In this document: one piece after another, positions 35,658 to 43,119 of the stretch
How positions within the stretch are numbered: the first letter of the stretch is position 1
Layout: each line of letters begins with the position of its first letter
DNA from: CBDCVY01 sp965223245
GTDB lineage: Bacteria; Nitrospinota; Nitrospinia; Nitrospinales; Nitrospinaceae
Assembly: GCA_965223245.1 (NCBI GenBank)
Contig: CBDCVY010000013.1
Span: 2,790,001 to 2,854,000, forward strand
Reading direction: 5' to 3'
Length of the DNA stretch: 64,000 nt
Translations under genes and position numbers: made by a program
Notes under the pieces: generated by a model
Told to the model about the DNA's origin: nothing
Databases searched by the model: none
The model's input: only the letters and a program-made list of their open reading frames with translations

Positions 35658-36542
35658 ATGGTATTTGATTCACTTATTACAGTAGCAAGTTGGGAAGAAA
35701 GGTTTTTAATGGGTTTGCGTTATGCTATGGAAGTATATCGCCCTAAAGAAATAATCATGTTCCACTGCAAAGAATTTGAAGCCGAAAGTGATAAAAATCG
35801 TGAAATAATCAAAAACCTTTTAAAACAAAAAAAAATTAATTTAATTGAGGAAGAACTTTCCCTTCAGAACTATGTTAAAAGTTGGAAAACTCTAGAACGA
35901 GTTTTTTCTAACGATAAATGGAAAAATAAAAAAGTCTTGGTAAAAATTACCACAATGCCAAGAGAAATCATTTGGCTGATTTTTTATCTTCTAAAAATTT
36001 CTCAAACTAAAACTTCTTATATTTACTTTCAACCTACATCCTATAGTAATGAATGGCTTTCACAAGACCCTGAAAAACCAAGGCAGGTATTTAAGTTATC
36101 AGGAATTTGTGAATTTGGAAAACAAACTCTGCTGATAATAATCACTGGTTACGATGTTGCTAGAACCTCACAATTAATAAACTTTTATGAACCCCAAAAA
36201 ACAATTTTATTGGTTCAATCTGGAAAACAATTCAACAATAAAATTCAGAATGTTGATGAACATGAATACCTGAAGAAAGAATTTTCTAATTTACAAATAA
36301 TTCCATTTGATTCTTATAGCCAAGACCATGGCTTTTCCCAAATAGAAACTATTGTCTCTGAAAATAAAAATGAATTTAACGTGGTTATCAGTTCCTTAGG
36401 GCCTAAGTTGTCTGCTGTTTCTATTTATAAGGCATGGGTTAAACATCAACAAATCTCTCTAGTATATGCTCCCTCGAAAAAGTTTAATATCAATTATTCT
36501 ACAGGAATGAATTCTGAACCAATTATAGGTTCTTTAGAATGA
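35658..36542 (+). CDS. Unknown two-lobed protein, possible effector or sensor
   Basis: GAGGAG five bases before ATG 35658 sets the start (a longer frame from 35610 lies inside the ATPase). The 294 residues appear as two similar alpha/beta halves. The first begins DSLITVASWEERFLMGLRYAMEVYRPKEIIMFH; the second begins TLLIIITGYDVARTSQLINFYEPQKTILLVQ. Both read as Rossmann-like strand-helix repeats. Near the end, VVISSLGPKLSAVSIYKAW looks like a conserved functional loop. No known catalytic motif. Last gene of the dcm-HD-ATPase operon. Confidence 0.65.
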   Translation: MVFDSLITVASWEERFLMGLRYAMEVYRPKEIIMFHCKEFEAESDKNREIIKNLLKQKKINLIEEELSLQNYVKSWKTLERVFSNDKWKNKKVLVKITTMPREIIWLIFYLLKISQTKTSYIYFQPTSYSNEWLSQDPEKPRQVFKLSGICEFGKQTLLIIITGYDVARTSQLINFYEPQKTILLVQSGKQFNNKIQNVDEHEYLKKEFSNLQIIPFDSYSQDHGFSQIETIVSENKNEFNVVISSLGPKLSAVSIYKAWVKHQQISLVYAPSKKFNINYSTGMNSEPIIGSLE

Positions 36543-36582
36543 CAACCCCGAACATCATATAAATTAAAAACCCATTATTCAC

Positions 36583-37038
36583 TTATTCCAAAACTTGGAG
36601 AAATCTACGACGGGAATGAAAAAATGTTTCTGTCCGATTAACAATTTTTCGGATCACTGATTCCTGTTTTTTTCCTGAACCACGGAAACTGCATTCCCAA
36701 ATGACCAGGGTTTTCCATCCCAAATTCTTTAGAGCTTCAAGATTCATTTCATCCCGCCTGCGGTTGCCTTCCAGTTTCTTTTTCCACCAGTTTTTTCGCG
36801 TCGAAGGAAGATTGCTGTATCGGCATCCATGATAATGCCAAAAGCATCCGTTTATAAAAATTACCGTTTTGAACCTTTTTAAAACCAAATCCGGTTTCCC
36901 CGGTAAATTCCTGTCGTGCAGTCGGTATCGATAACCCCTTTTGTGAAGGTTTTTCCGAATCAGGAGTTCCGGTTGAGTATCTTTACTCCTAATCCGAGAC
37001 ATATTTCTGCTTCTTTGTTCCCTGCTGATTTTATCCAT
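36583..37038 (-). CDS. vsr: Very short patch repair endonuclease (Vsr)
   Basis: Nicks at T:G mismatches left by deamination of 5-methylcytosine. Strong family motifs: DKISREQRSRNMSRIRSKDTQPEL at the N-terminus, then KPDLVLKRFKTVIFINGCFWH with the metal-binding Asp and the HYHGC, and NLEALKNLGWKTLVIWEC at the end. Length 151 is right. It is convergent with the operon of the methyltransferase whose mutagenic by-products it would repair, which fits a matched pair. Confidence 0.93.
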   Translation of the reverse strand: MDKISREQRSRNMSRIRSKDTQPELLIRKNLHKRGYRYRLHDRNLPGKPDLVLKRFKTVIFINGCFWHYHGCRYSNLPSTRKNWWKKKLEGNRRRDEMNLEALKNLGWKTLVIWECSFRGSGKKQESVIRKIVNRTETFFHSRRRFLQVLE

Positions 37039-37157
37039 CGGATTTGATATTAAACATATATTTTCTTCATTGCAGTTTTATTTACATTCAAAAAAATTAA
37101 CAGTAAAACTTTAAACGTTAATAAAACTAAAAACGAAAGGAAATGTTTTTATTCGAC

Positions 37158-37559
37158 TTATTTTTTGTGAAGAATTTTGAAGGTAAAATTGCTGGGTTCC
37201 TCGGTATTTCTTTTGAAACTGTCTAACTCAATCAAGCCGTGGTATGTAAAGGGCTGGCGGGCTCTTTCTCTATAGAACAAATATATCTCATCCCCATTTG
37301 AGGAGGAATTAATTATCCTTTCATCATTGGCATGGTTGGTTTCGCCCTGAATATTTAATTCATCTTCATTTAATTCATTTTTGTATTGTGGCAGGTGATC
37401 TTGATTATACTTTGTAATGAATAAGACAATCTTATTGTCTCCTCTTGGAGTGACCGCTCCTCTTGCAATCGCTTGTTGGCCTTTATAACCCCATTTTTCA
37501 GCCAACTCAGGTCTCTCATATTGGTTGCCAATGGTTAAGCTTTTGGTATCAATAGCCAT
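37158..37559 (-). CDS. DUF3427-like stand-alone domain
   Basis: 133 residues matching the DUF3427 domain usually seen at the C-terminus of helicase/nuclease proteins: LTIGNQYERPELAEKWGYKGQQAIARGAVTPRGDNKIVLFITK, then GDEIYLFYRERARQPFTYHGLIELD. It has no nuclease motif of its own. It sits upstream of vsr on the same strand (119 bp gap). The domain may recognise modified DNA, which would fit beside a methyltransferase; that is inference. Confidence 0.7.
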   Translation of the reverse strand: MAIDTKSLTIGNQYERPELAEKWGYKGQQAIARGAVTPRGDNKIVLFITKYNQDHLPQYKNELNEDELNIQGETNHANDERIINSSSNGDEIYLFYRERARQPFTYHGLIELDSFKRNTEEPSNFTFKILHKK

Positions 37560-37804
37560 TTATTTTTCCTCATTCATTAGGTATTGGAAATTACGATACA
37601 CGCGTCCCAATTTATTTTCAAGCAACTTTTGGCACAATTAATTCTCCTTAATAAAGCAAAAACTCTTCCCTCACTTAAAAAGAAGTACCCCTCTTCTTCC
37701 TTTTCAACCTTTGCTTTTAAATAGAAACTGAAAATCAGATTAAATTTTGGGTCCAGCGTCACGCTGGCATCGCAAATAAATTCTGCCTGCAGGCGCTTGC
37801 CTGC

Positions 37805-38200
37805 CTAGTCTTTGCGTTTTTCGAGTTTTTTGACTTTTTCGCGGAGGACGGAGATTTCGGAAGAGAGGTTGCGGATCATCTCCAGCGCTTCTTTGATGGC
37901 GATTTCATCCGGATAAATGACGTTGCCCGGAAGGGCATTTTTATCGATTTCCATGGCGCCGCGACCGGTCCGCATCCAGTCAAGCGATACCTTACGCGAG
38001 ACGCAGAACGCAACAATGGTGTCCGTGGGGAAATAATTCTGCTCCTCATAATTCTTGATACTCTGCCGCGAAATCCCGAATTCCCGCGCCATATGGGCCT
38101 GCTTCAGGTCTTTCACGCCCAGCACCTGCCCTACCCGCTCTGCGATGACCGCAAACGGCTTAAACACCTTCTTATGCTTTTGTAAATTTTTATTTGACAT
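37805..38200 (-). CDS. XRE-family phage-type repressor
   Basis: 131 residues: a helix-turn-helix at about 33-57 (QAHMAREFGISRQSIKNYEEQ), a FCVSRKVSLDWMRTGRG tail typical of CI-like repressors, and a C-terminal coiled coil (EMIRNLSSEISVLREKVKKLEKRK) for dimerisation. Its ATG lies at the centre of a 40-bp dyad (38181-38220), so it probably represses itself by binding over its own start. It marks the left end of the small integrated element. Confidence 0.85.
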   Translation of the reverse strand: MSNKNLQKHKKVFKPFAVIAERVGQVLGVKDLKQAHMAREFGISRQSIKNYEEQNYFPTDTIVAFCVSRKVSLDWMRTGRGAMEIDKNALPGNVIYPDEIAIKEALEMIRNLSSEISVLREKVKKLEKRKD

Positions 38201-38220
38201 TTGTCAGCTTTTAATTTACA
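38181..38220. promoter_or_regulatory. 40-bp nested dyad over the repressor start, candidate operator
   Basis: Outer arms TGTAAATT (38181-38188) and AATTTACA (38213-38220) and inner arms TGACA/TGTCA (38195-38206) share one centre at 38200.5, exactly at the repressor's ATG. A TTGACA-like box is included. An autoregulatory site is the simplest reading. Confidence 0.65.
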
Positions 38221-38523
38221 TTGCTCTCGTAGGCACACCGCCCCGGAGGACACGGACGAAAATGGAAACCCCGACAGTATCACAATTCCGGATTCCAAAC
38301 AAGGTTCCCAACCTGGCGGTTGGCCCGCGTGACGCTGGACCCAGCAGGGAACGCCTGCGGGTAATATTTAATTTGCGATTATTTGAGGTAGAAACCGAAC
38401 ACACAGAACATATTGGAAAATAAAGTTAGCCTTCGAGGATTATTTTTCCTGGCGGGCGTTAGTCTGCCGGTTTCATCTCCCTGGCGGGGGTTTCTCACCC
38501 TCCCGGAACTCCTGCTAGGGAGG

Positions 38524-38814
38524 TTTTACCACTCGCCGTGGAGGCAGAATGGATTTCCAAAAGTCAGAGGGCAGACGAACAAGAAACAACCTGTAAAGAT
38601 TTCATGTTAAATCCGGAAGATTTTACCACTCGCCGTGGAGGCAGAATGGATTTCCAAAAGTCAGAGGGCAGACGAACAGGAAACAACCTGTAAAGATTTC
38701 ATGTTAAATCCGGAAGATTTTACCACTCGCCGTGGAGGCAAAATGGATTTCCAAAAGTCAGAGGGCAGACGAACAGGAAACAACCTGTAAAGATTTCATG
38801 TTAAATCCAGCGTA
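38524..38814. repeat. Three 97-bp tandem repeats
   Basis: Units begin at 38524, 38621 and 38718 and differ by one or two bases. Each carries TTTTACCACTCGCCGTGGAG, the CAGAGGGCAGACGAAC phrase and GATTTCATGTTAAATCC. A single diverged copy is at 43130-43226. Bases 38221-38523 and 38815-38980 are other modules of the dispersed family plus a possible broken divergent reading frame (ATG 38262) cut by them. Confidence 0.9.
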
Positions 38815-38994
38815 AGACTGCTTTAGAAGATAAGTGGAAGAACGATGTATTCCCTCTTTCCTAAAGAGGGTCGGGGTGATTCACATTCAGGGGTTTTTGC
38901 CGCGTAGCCGCCGCGGGAAGCATTCTTTCTCGATGATCGGTGGTAAGTACCGGAGGGTCAGAATTTTTTCTAAATTAAAGTAAGGAGTCCGAGT

Positions 38995-39129
38995 ATTCAA
39001 GACTTTGACACATACCAAACCGAAGTGCAGCAGCGCATCGACCAGGTGGGCCTCTGCGAAAACCATGAAGTGGCCGCACCCGATGCCCTTATGCCGCAAC
39101 TCAAAAAAATAGTATCGACTTGGAATTAA
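38995..39129 (+). CDS. Phage-like short gene with a probable ATT start
   Basis: 44 codons (QDFDTYQTEVQQRIDQVGL then CENHEVAAPDALMPQLKKIVSTW) end in TAA right before the GTG of the next gene. An AAGGAG ribosome site (38982-38987) sits seven bases before ATT 38995, with no ATG, GTG or TTG in frame. Either ATT starts translation, as in infC, or the gene has lost its start. The text resembles small phage proteins. Confidence 0.5.
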   Translation: MQDFDTYQTEVQQRIDQVGLCENHEVAAPDALMPQLKKIVSTWN

Positions 39130-39369
39130 GTGGAGGACTTCCACCGCATCGCCGAAGACGATTTTGAGGAAGACAATATTTACTCCGCCCTCACCGCCAT
39201 CGCCATAGGCTTTGACGAGGTGGGCAACCAGTGCATTGACGCCTGCGAGCAGATTGCCCTGATACGAGACCAGATGCAGAACCACCAGGGCCGCATGTGC
39301 GCAGAGTATAACGAAGGCTCACGCCTGTCTCAACAGGAGGACGAATGGCAACAGAAACCTTACTATTAA
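39130..39369 (+). CDS. Small phage-like protein
   Basis: 79 residues, acidic (EDFHRIAEDDFEEDNIYSALTAIAIGFDEVGNQCIDACEQIALI). It begins at GTG immediately after the stop of the previous gene and overlaps the next by 25 bp, the tight packing of phage genes. Not recognised by name. Confidence 0.6.
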   Translation: MEDFHRIAEDDFEEDNIYSALTAIAIGFDEVGNQCIDACEQIALIRDQMQNHQGRMCAEYNEGSRLSQQEDEWQQKPYY

Positions 39370-39443
39370 GAGTTGCCCTGGGGGGCATTACCGGATTTTT
39401 AGTGTGGATTTTTTGGGAAGAAATTGAGGAGTTATTTCGATGA
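39345..39443 (+). CDS. Tiny membrane protein, 32 residues
   Basis: ATG 39345 with AGGAGG four bases upstream opens MATETLLLRVALGGI, a single membrane helix (ITGFLVWIFW) and an acidic tail (EEIEELFR). Overlaps the previous gene and shares ATGA with the next. The strong ribosome site and the coupling make a real gene likely despite its size. Confidence 0.6.
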   Translation: MATETLLLRVALGGITGFLVWIFWEEIEELFR

Positions 39444-39541
39444 GTGTTCAATGGACGCTACTGTTTCTAGGCACCCTGTGGGGCTTTGCTTTTTCTCTGT
39501 GGGCGTGGAAGCGGTTGTGGGACATCCTAACAAGGCCCTGA
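39440..39541 (+). CDS. Tiny membrane protein, 33 residues
   Basis: Starts in the ATGA overlap with the preceding gene (GAGGAG upstream at 39426-39431). One membrane span (MSVQWTLLFLGTLWGFAFSL then WAWKRLWDILTRP). The size and pairing of the two tiny genes recall the 33- and 32-residue minor coat proteins of filamentous phages, but no other filamentous-phage gene is present here. Bases 39542-39915 hold no credible gene; 39830-39905 is repeat-type sequence. Confidence 0.6.
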   Translation: MSVQWTLLFLGTLWGFAFSLWAWKRLWDILTRP

Positions 39542-40008
39542 TCCTTTAAGCTTGCGGTACAGGCTTCCGTCAGTTCGAGAAGGGTTGTCTGCCCAATAAT
39601 ATTGGGTCGAAAGCGGACCAGGGTGGGGCCAGTGGGGTTTACGCACTATTGCGAGTTTCCCCCGAGCATACCCTCGCGAAAGACAACCAATAAGCCTTTT
39701 AATTTGATTGATACTTTCAAGTCACTATCCATGAAAAAACAAAACAATACAATTAAAAATAAAAAACAAATGCGTTCCCTCTTTTCCAAATAGAGCTTTG
39801 CATAACAGGAAACCAATGAATAAGACACAAAAAATAATGAGTGGAAACCCATGCATTCTCCCTTTGTGAAGGGGGTTAGGGGGATTTTACCTCCAGGGGT
39901 CTTCACTTATTAGGATTGCGCATTCTCTCAGCAAGAAAGATGACTCTCGTTTTTTTTGAGCACAAGTTTATTCTTGCTAAATTTTCAAAACAAAAAATCT
40001 TCTCTTAT

Positions 40009-40299
40009 ATGGAGCCCAGCCACATGATATTCGACTGCAAAGTGTTTACACCTCAAGGAGAATTAAAACAAGTTTTCGATACGGACAAAATTATCAAAAA
40101 ACACTGGGAAGGGTTTTGGTTGGGCGACGCACCCGGCGACAACCGAAATATTCCCGCGCGCCATTGTGAGTTATGCGAGCAGGAATACAAACCCACATCC
40201 AGCACCCAGAAAATTTGTCTTACAGAATCGTGCCGCGCACAACTCCGCCGGTTGAACCGAAAACGCGCCCGGCTGCGAAAACAACAGCAACGCGTTTGA
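40009..40299 (+). CDS. Small zinc-ribbon protein
   Basis: C-terminal zinc ribbon (CELCEQEYKPTSSTQKIC then ESC: spacing C-x2-C, then C-x4-C) and a very basic tail (RRLNRKRARLRKQQQR), so it probably binds nucleic acid. The frame opens earlier (39916), but ATG 40009 or 40024 (MIFDCKVF) gives a sensible start. It sits between the tiny genes and the integrase, a typical place for a small phage regulator. Confidence 0.6.
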   Translation: MEPSHMIFDCKVFTPQGELKQVFDTDKIIKKHWEGFWLGDAPGDNRNIPARHCELCEQEYKPTSSTQKICLTESCRAQLRRLNRKRARLRKQQQRV

Positions 40300-40329
40300 A
40301 ATAAGGGAGAACTATAAATTTAACAGAGC

Positions 40330-40570
40330 TTTTAACCAAGAATAGATTTTCCTTTAGAAAAAGAATAATTAAAAAAGAAGTGTGCGCATCCTCTTTTTGA
40401 AGGAGGGCTTTGTGTAAGTTGAAAAGTTTCTACGGATACAGTTTGCAAGAAAACCCATCGCAAATTAATTTTGGGTGCAGCGTCACGCTGCCATCGCAAA
40501 TAAATGCTCCCACCGGCCGGGGGCCGGGCAGCGTCGCGCTGGCCCGCGGTCGGGGACCGCAAAGGAATTT
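40330..40570. repeat. Dispersed intergenic repeat modules upstream of the integrase
   Basis: Contains GTTTGCAAGAAAACCCATCG, the GCAGCGTCACGCTGC palindrome at 40477-40491 and a CCGGGGGCCGGGC-type run. An apparent 5' extension of the integrase frame runs through it and is not real coding. Confidence 0.75.
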
Positions 40571-40666
40571 AGAATGCCGCAACACCAATTGAAACAAGAT
40601 GTGGTAACATGGGCTCATCCAATGAACCACAAAGCTTGCCCTTACAACGATAAGGAGGGTGAGCCC

Positions 40667-41713
40667 ATGAGAATGCGACTCAAAGGAAACCGCTGGTACG
40701 CGGCGTTCCGATGGAAAGGCCAATGGCGCGGCGATTCGCTGGAAGCGTTTGCACACCAAACGATGAAAGCCCAGGTGAACCTCGGCCGCCTGATTGAACG
40801 ACTGGAAAGGGGAGACGACCCCAAAATTTCAAAAAAACCGATCGCCTCTGCGCACAAGTTGTACCTGGACCGAATTCAACACCGGTCCCAGTCCGTTAAA
40901 TTACGCAGCACCTCGATTTTAAAGCTGCACATCATTCCCTTTTTCGGCCAGACCTCGTTCGAAAAAGTCACCCCCGACACGGTGGCCCATTATAAAGAAC
41001 AGCGGGAAGCCAGCGGCACCACGCAAAGCACCTTGGAAAAAGAGCTGCGCGTGCTGAAAGAAGTCATGCGTCTGGCGATAAAAGATTGGGAATTGCCCAC
41101 CGCGCGGGAAAGCGTGCGGATGGTTTTCAAGAACCCCGGCAAGACGCCGCAGCAAGTCCTGCAGCTGACCGATCTCAAACACGCCGCGCCCTGGGTTCCA
41201 AAACAATCCGCAAAGTATGGAGAACAATACTTAAAAGCCTTCTGGTTTATGGCCTTCACCGGGTTGGATGCGTCCGACGTATTAAAGATCACCCCCGGGC
41301 ATATCAAGAACGGATGGATCGAAGGCAAACGCGGAAAAAACAACAAACCCTATTTCATATATATCTCCCGGTCGTTACACGGACTGATCGAATCCATGCC
41401 CAGTCCACTGACCGAGGATCAACCTTATTTGACAGGCATCAAAAGCAATCCCCTGTGCAAGGCGATCAAGCGAGCGTTTGTGAAAGCCGGATTAAACTGG
41501 GCCAACACCAAAAGCCTGCGGCACTTTTTCGCCTCGTATCTGCACAACGCCGGGCTGCCGAAGCAAGTCATCGCCGAAGCCGTGGGGCACGCCGAGAACT
41601 CGAAATGCACCCCCGTGTATTTACATTTATATAAAGACAACCTGAAGGCCGCATTCGAAGTGTTCGACCAAACCGTCGACCCCATGCCGCCCTTGAAAAA
41701 TGAGAAGGAATAA
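40667..41713 (+). CDS. int: Tyrosine recombinase (integrase)
   Basis: Catalyses site-specific integration and excision of the element. The start at ATG 40667 has AAGGAGGG eight bases upstream; the longer frame reads through repeats. The SAM-like N-terminal domain covers about residues 55-150. Catalytic region: FMAFTGLDASDVL (Asp201 where the first Arg is normal), KRGKNNKP (Lys), TKSLRHFFASYLHNAG (Arg285; the usual His two residues before Leu is Lys282), VGHAENS (His308) and the nucleophile Tyr318 in VYLHL. Losing the first Arg is known in some integrases, so activity is uncertain. Confidence 0.85.
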   Translation: MRMRLKGNRWYAAFRWKGQWRGDSLEAFAHQTMKAQVNLGRLIERLERGDDPKISKKPIASAHKLYLDRIQHRSQSVKLRSTSILKLHIIPFFGQTSFEKVTPDTVAHYKEQREASGTTQSTLEKELRVLKEVMRLAIKDWELPTARESVRMVFKNPGKTPQQVLQLTDLKHAAPWVPKQSAKYGEQYLKAFWFMAFTGLDASDVLKITPGHIKNGWIEGKRGKNNKPYFIYISRSLHGLIESMPSPLTEDQPYLTGIKSNPLCKAIKRAFVKAGLNWANTKSLRHFFASYLHNAGLPKQVIAEAVGHAENSKCTPVYLHLYKDNLKAAFEVFDQTVDPMPPLKNEKE

Positions 41714-41749
41714 TTTTATTTTGAAACAAAATAAAGTAGATTGCTATAT

Positions 41750-42035
41750 GAAGGATACCTTATCCTCTCTTTATTAAAGAAACCTTTGCATGAGTGAAAA
41801 TATTAGAACGAAACATAAAAAATATTAAAACGGAGATCCCTGTGCTCCCTCTTTCCCAATCTAGCGATTGGAAGCAACTGGGATTTTCAAAGTCTATTGG
41901 AGAAAAGAATCCTAAAGACCCAAGGAGAAAAATCGTTACCTGCAGGCGTTTGCCTGCGGGCCGGGGTGATTGACAATCAGGGCTTTTCCAAATTTCTTAC
42001 TTATGCAAAGGTCTCTTTGTGAAGGGGGTGAGCAA
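41750..42035. repeat. Dispersed intergenic repeat modules
   Basis: Includes GGAGATCCCTGTGCTCCCTC, CAATCTAGCGATTGGAAGCAA, and GCAGGCGTTTGCCTGCGGGC. Similar phrases occur at 14162-14425 and 43560-43640. Confidence 0.7.
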
Positions 42036-42074
42036 CTGTGATAGAAGTCAAGAGTGAATATGTTGATTAGGGTT

Positions 42075-42895
42075 TCATAGAGTTTTATTTTTGATCATGG
42101 TATTGAGTATTGTGAGTAATTTTCGCATACAGGCGGTAATGGCTACTTTAAAAGGTTTTCCGCTTGCAATTAACCGCTGGTAAAAGTCTCGGATGATGGG
42201 GTTGTATCGCATCGCGGAGACGGCGGCCATGTAGAGGGCGGCTCGGACGTTGGCGCGGCCTCCCCAGATGCAGCGTCTGCCTCGAAACCGTCCGCTGTCG
42301 CGGTTGAGCGGGGCGACGCCCACGAGCGCCGCGATTTGACGTCGATTGAGAAAGCCGATTTCCGGAACTGCCGCCAGCAGGTTGAGAGACAAAATGGGTC
42401 CGGCTCCGGGAACGCTTTGAATGATCTGATCGTTTTCGTGCCAAACAGAACTCTTCTTGATGGTTTTGGAGAGTTCTTTATCGATCCGTTTTAAGCGTTG
42501 CTGCAGGGAACGGATATGGTCCTTGATGTCTTTTTGGATCCATTGCGGCGCTTGCCGCAGTCGTGTTTTTTCAGCGGTCAGCATGCTGATCAACTGCCGC
42601 CTTCGTGTAACCAGAGCCGAAAGTTCCAGAGTGTTTTCGTCTTTGATCTTACGAACTTCGGGACGAACGGCACCGGCAACTGATGGGCAACCAGCGTGGA
42701 CGCTAATGGAATCTCCAAGCCTCCCGTGGCTTCCATCACGATCAGAGTGGGTTGTATTGATAAAAAACTGTCTACCAGACTGGCGATTCCCGATTCGTCA
42801 TGGGGCACCTGCCAGGGTTCCGGACGGAGGGAATCGGCAACATCGAGAAAGTTTTTGGAAATGTCGATACCAATAAAATGTGAAGATGGATTAAT
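42075..42895 (-). pseudogene. IS110-family transposase with an internal deletion and frameshift
   Basis: IS110 DEDD recombinase. The N-terminal part reads on the minus strand from about 42895 (SSHFIGIDISKNFLDVADSL, VMEATGGLE) and carries the first D and E. Around 42635-42645 the frame changes: LPVP joins directly to RPEVRKIKDENTLELSALV. In intact relatives some 30 codons (the NPRQ...AKTDxxDA segment with the last acidic pair) lie between them. The C-terminal part (QSVPGAGPILSLNLLAAVPEIGFLNRRQIAALVGVAPLNRDSGR) is intact. So the transposase is dead. The start lacks ATG and may be ATT 42895. Confidence 0.88.
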
Positions 42896-43036
42896 GGTTC
42901 TGTCTCCCAGCCTTGTGGATGCGGGCTCAAAGGCCCGGGCAACTGTTCGGGTTCATCAGAATAAGAACGTGACGACCAACGCTCACCCACGGGCTTCGAG
43001 GCCCCGGGGGGAAACGGTCTATCACGCTCAGAATTA

Positions 43037-43093
43037 TAGAACCTGTGGATTGCGTGGAAAACCTCAGGTTTCCCACACAGTCCACAGGTTCTA
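43037..43093. repeat. 57-bp near-perfect palindrome upstream of the IS110 gene
   Basis: Outer arms TAGAACCTGTGGA and TCCACAGGTTCTA (13 bp, perfect) and inner arms GTGGAAAACCT and AGGTTTCCCAC (one mismatch) share a centre at 43065. It would form a long hairpin. Confidence 0.88.
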
Positions 43094-43119
43094 CTACTAC
43101 AATTTCGACTATCTTTCAA

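Larger units (their letters stand above)
42040..43110 (-). mobile_element. IS110-family element remnant, ends uncertain
   Basis: The transposase pseudogene plus its 5' non-coding DNA (42896-43110). IS110 elements carry a structured guide ('bridge') RNA in this region and have no inverted terminal repeats, so the limits are estimates. Two GGGC...GCCC hairpins and the palindrome at 43037-43093 lie there. Confidence 0.55.

Noticed and set aside
38262..38423. A divergent Cro-like gene opening at ATG 38262
   Set aside because: GGAGG lies upstream, but after about 15 codons the frame runs into repeat modules, so at most it is a broken remnant.
38524..38814. CRISPR array
   Set aside because: The three units are near-identical through all 97 bp, with no short repeat separated by unique spacers, and no cas gene is in the window.
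39345..39541. Filamentous phage (inovirus) genome
   Set aside because: Only the sizes of two tiny genes fit; no Zot, replication initiator or major coat gene is seen between 37.8 and 41.7 kb.
40475..40666. N-terminal extension of the integrase
   Set aside because: It runs through the GCAGCGTCACGCTGC repeat module, and AAGGAGGG before ATG 40667 marks the real start.
41086..41634. Second long frame overlapping the integrase
   Set aside because: A shadow in another phase of the integrase; no motif, and the integrase frame carries the conserved residues.
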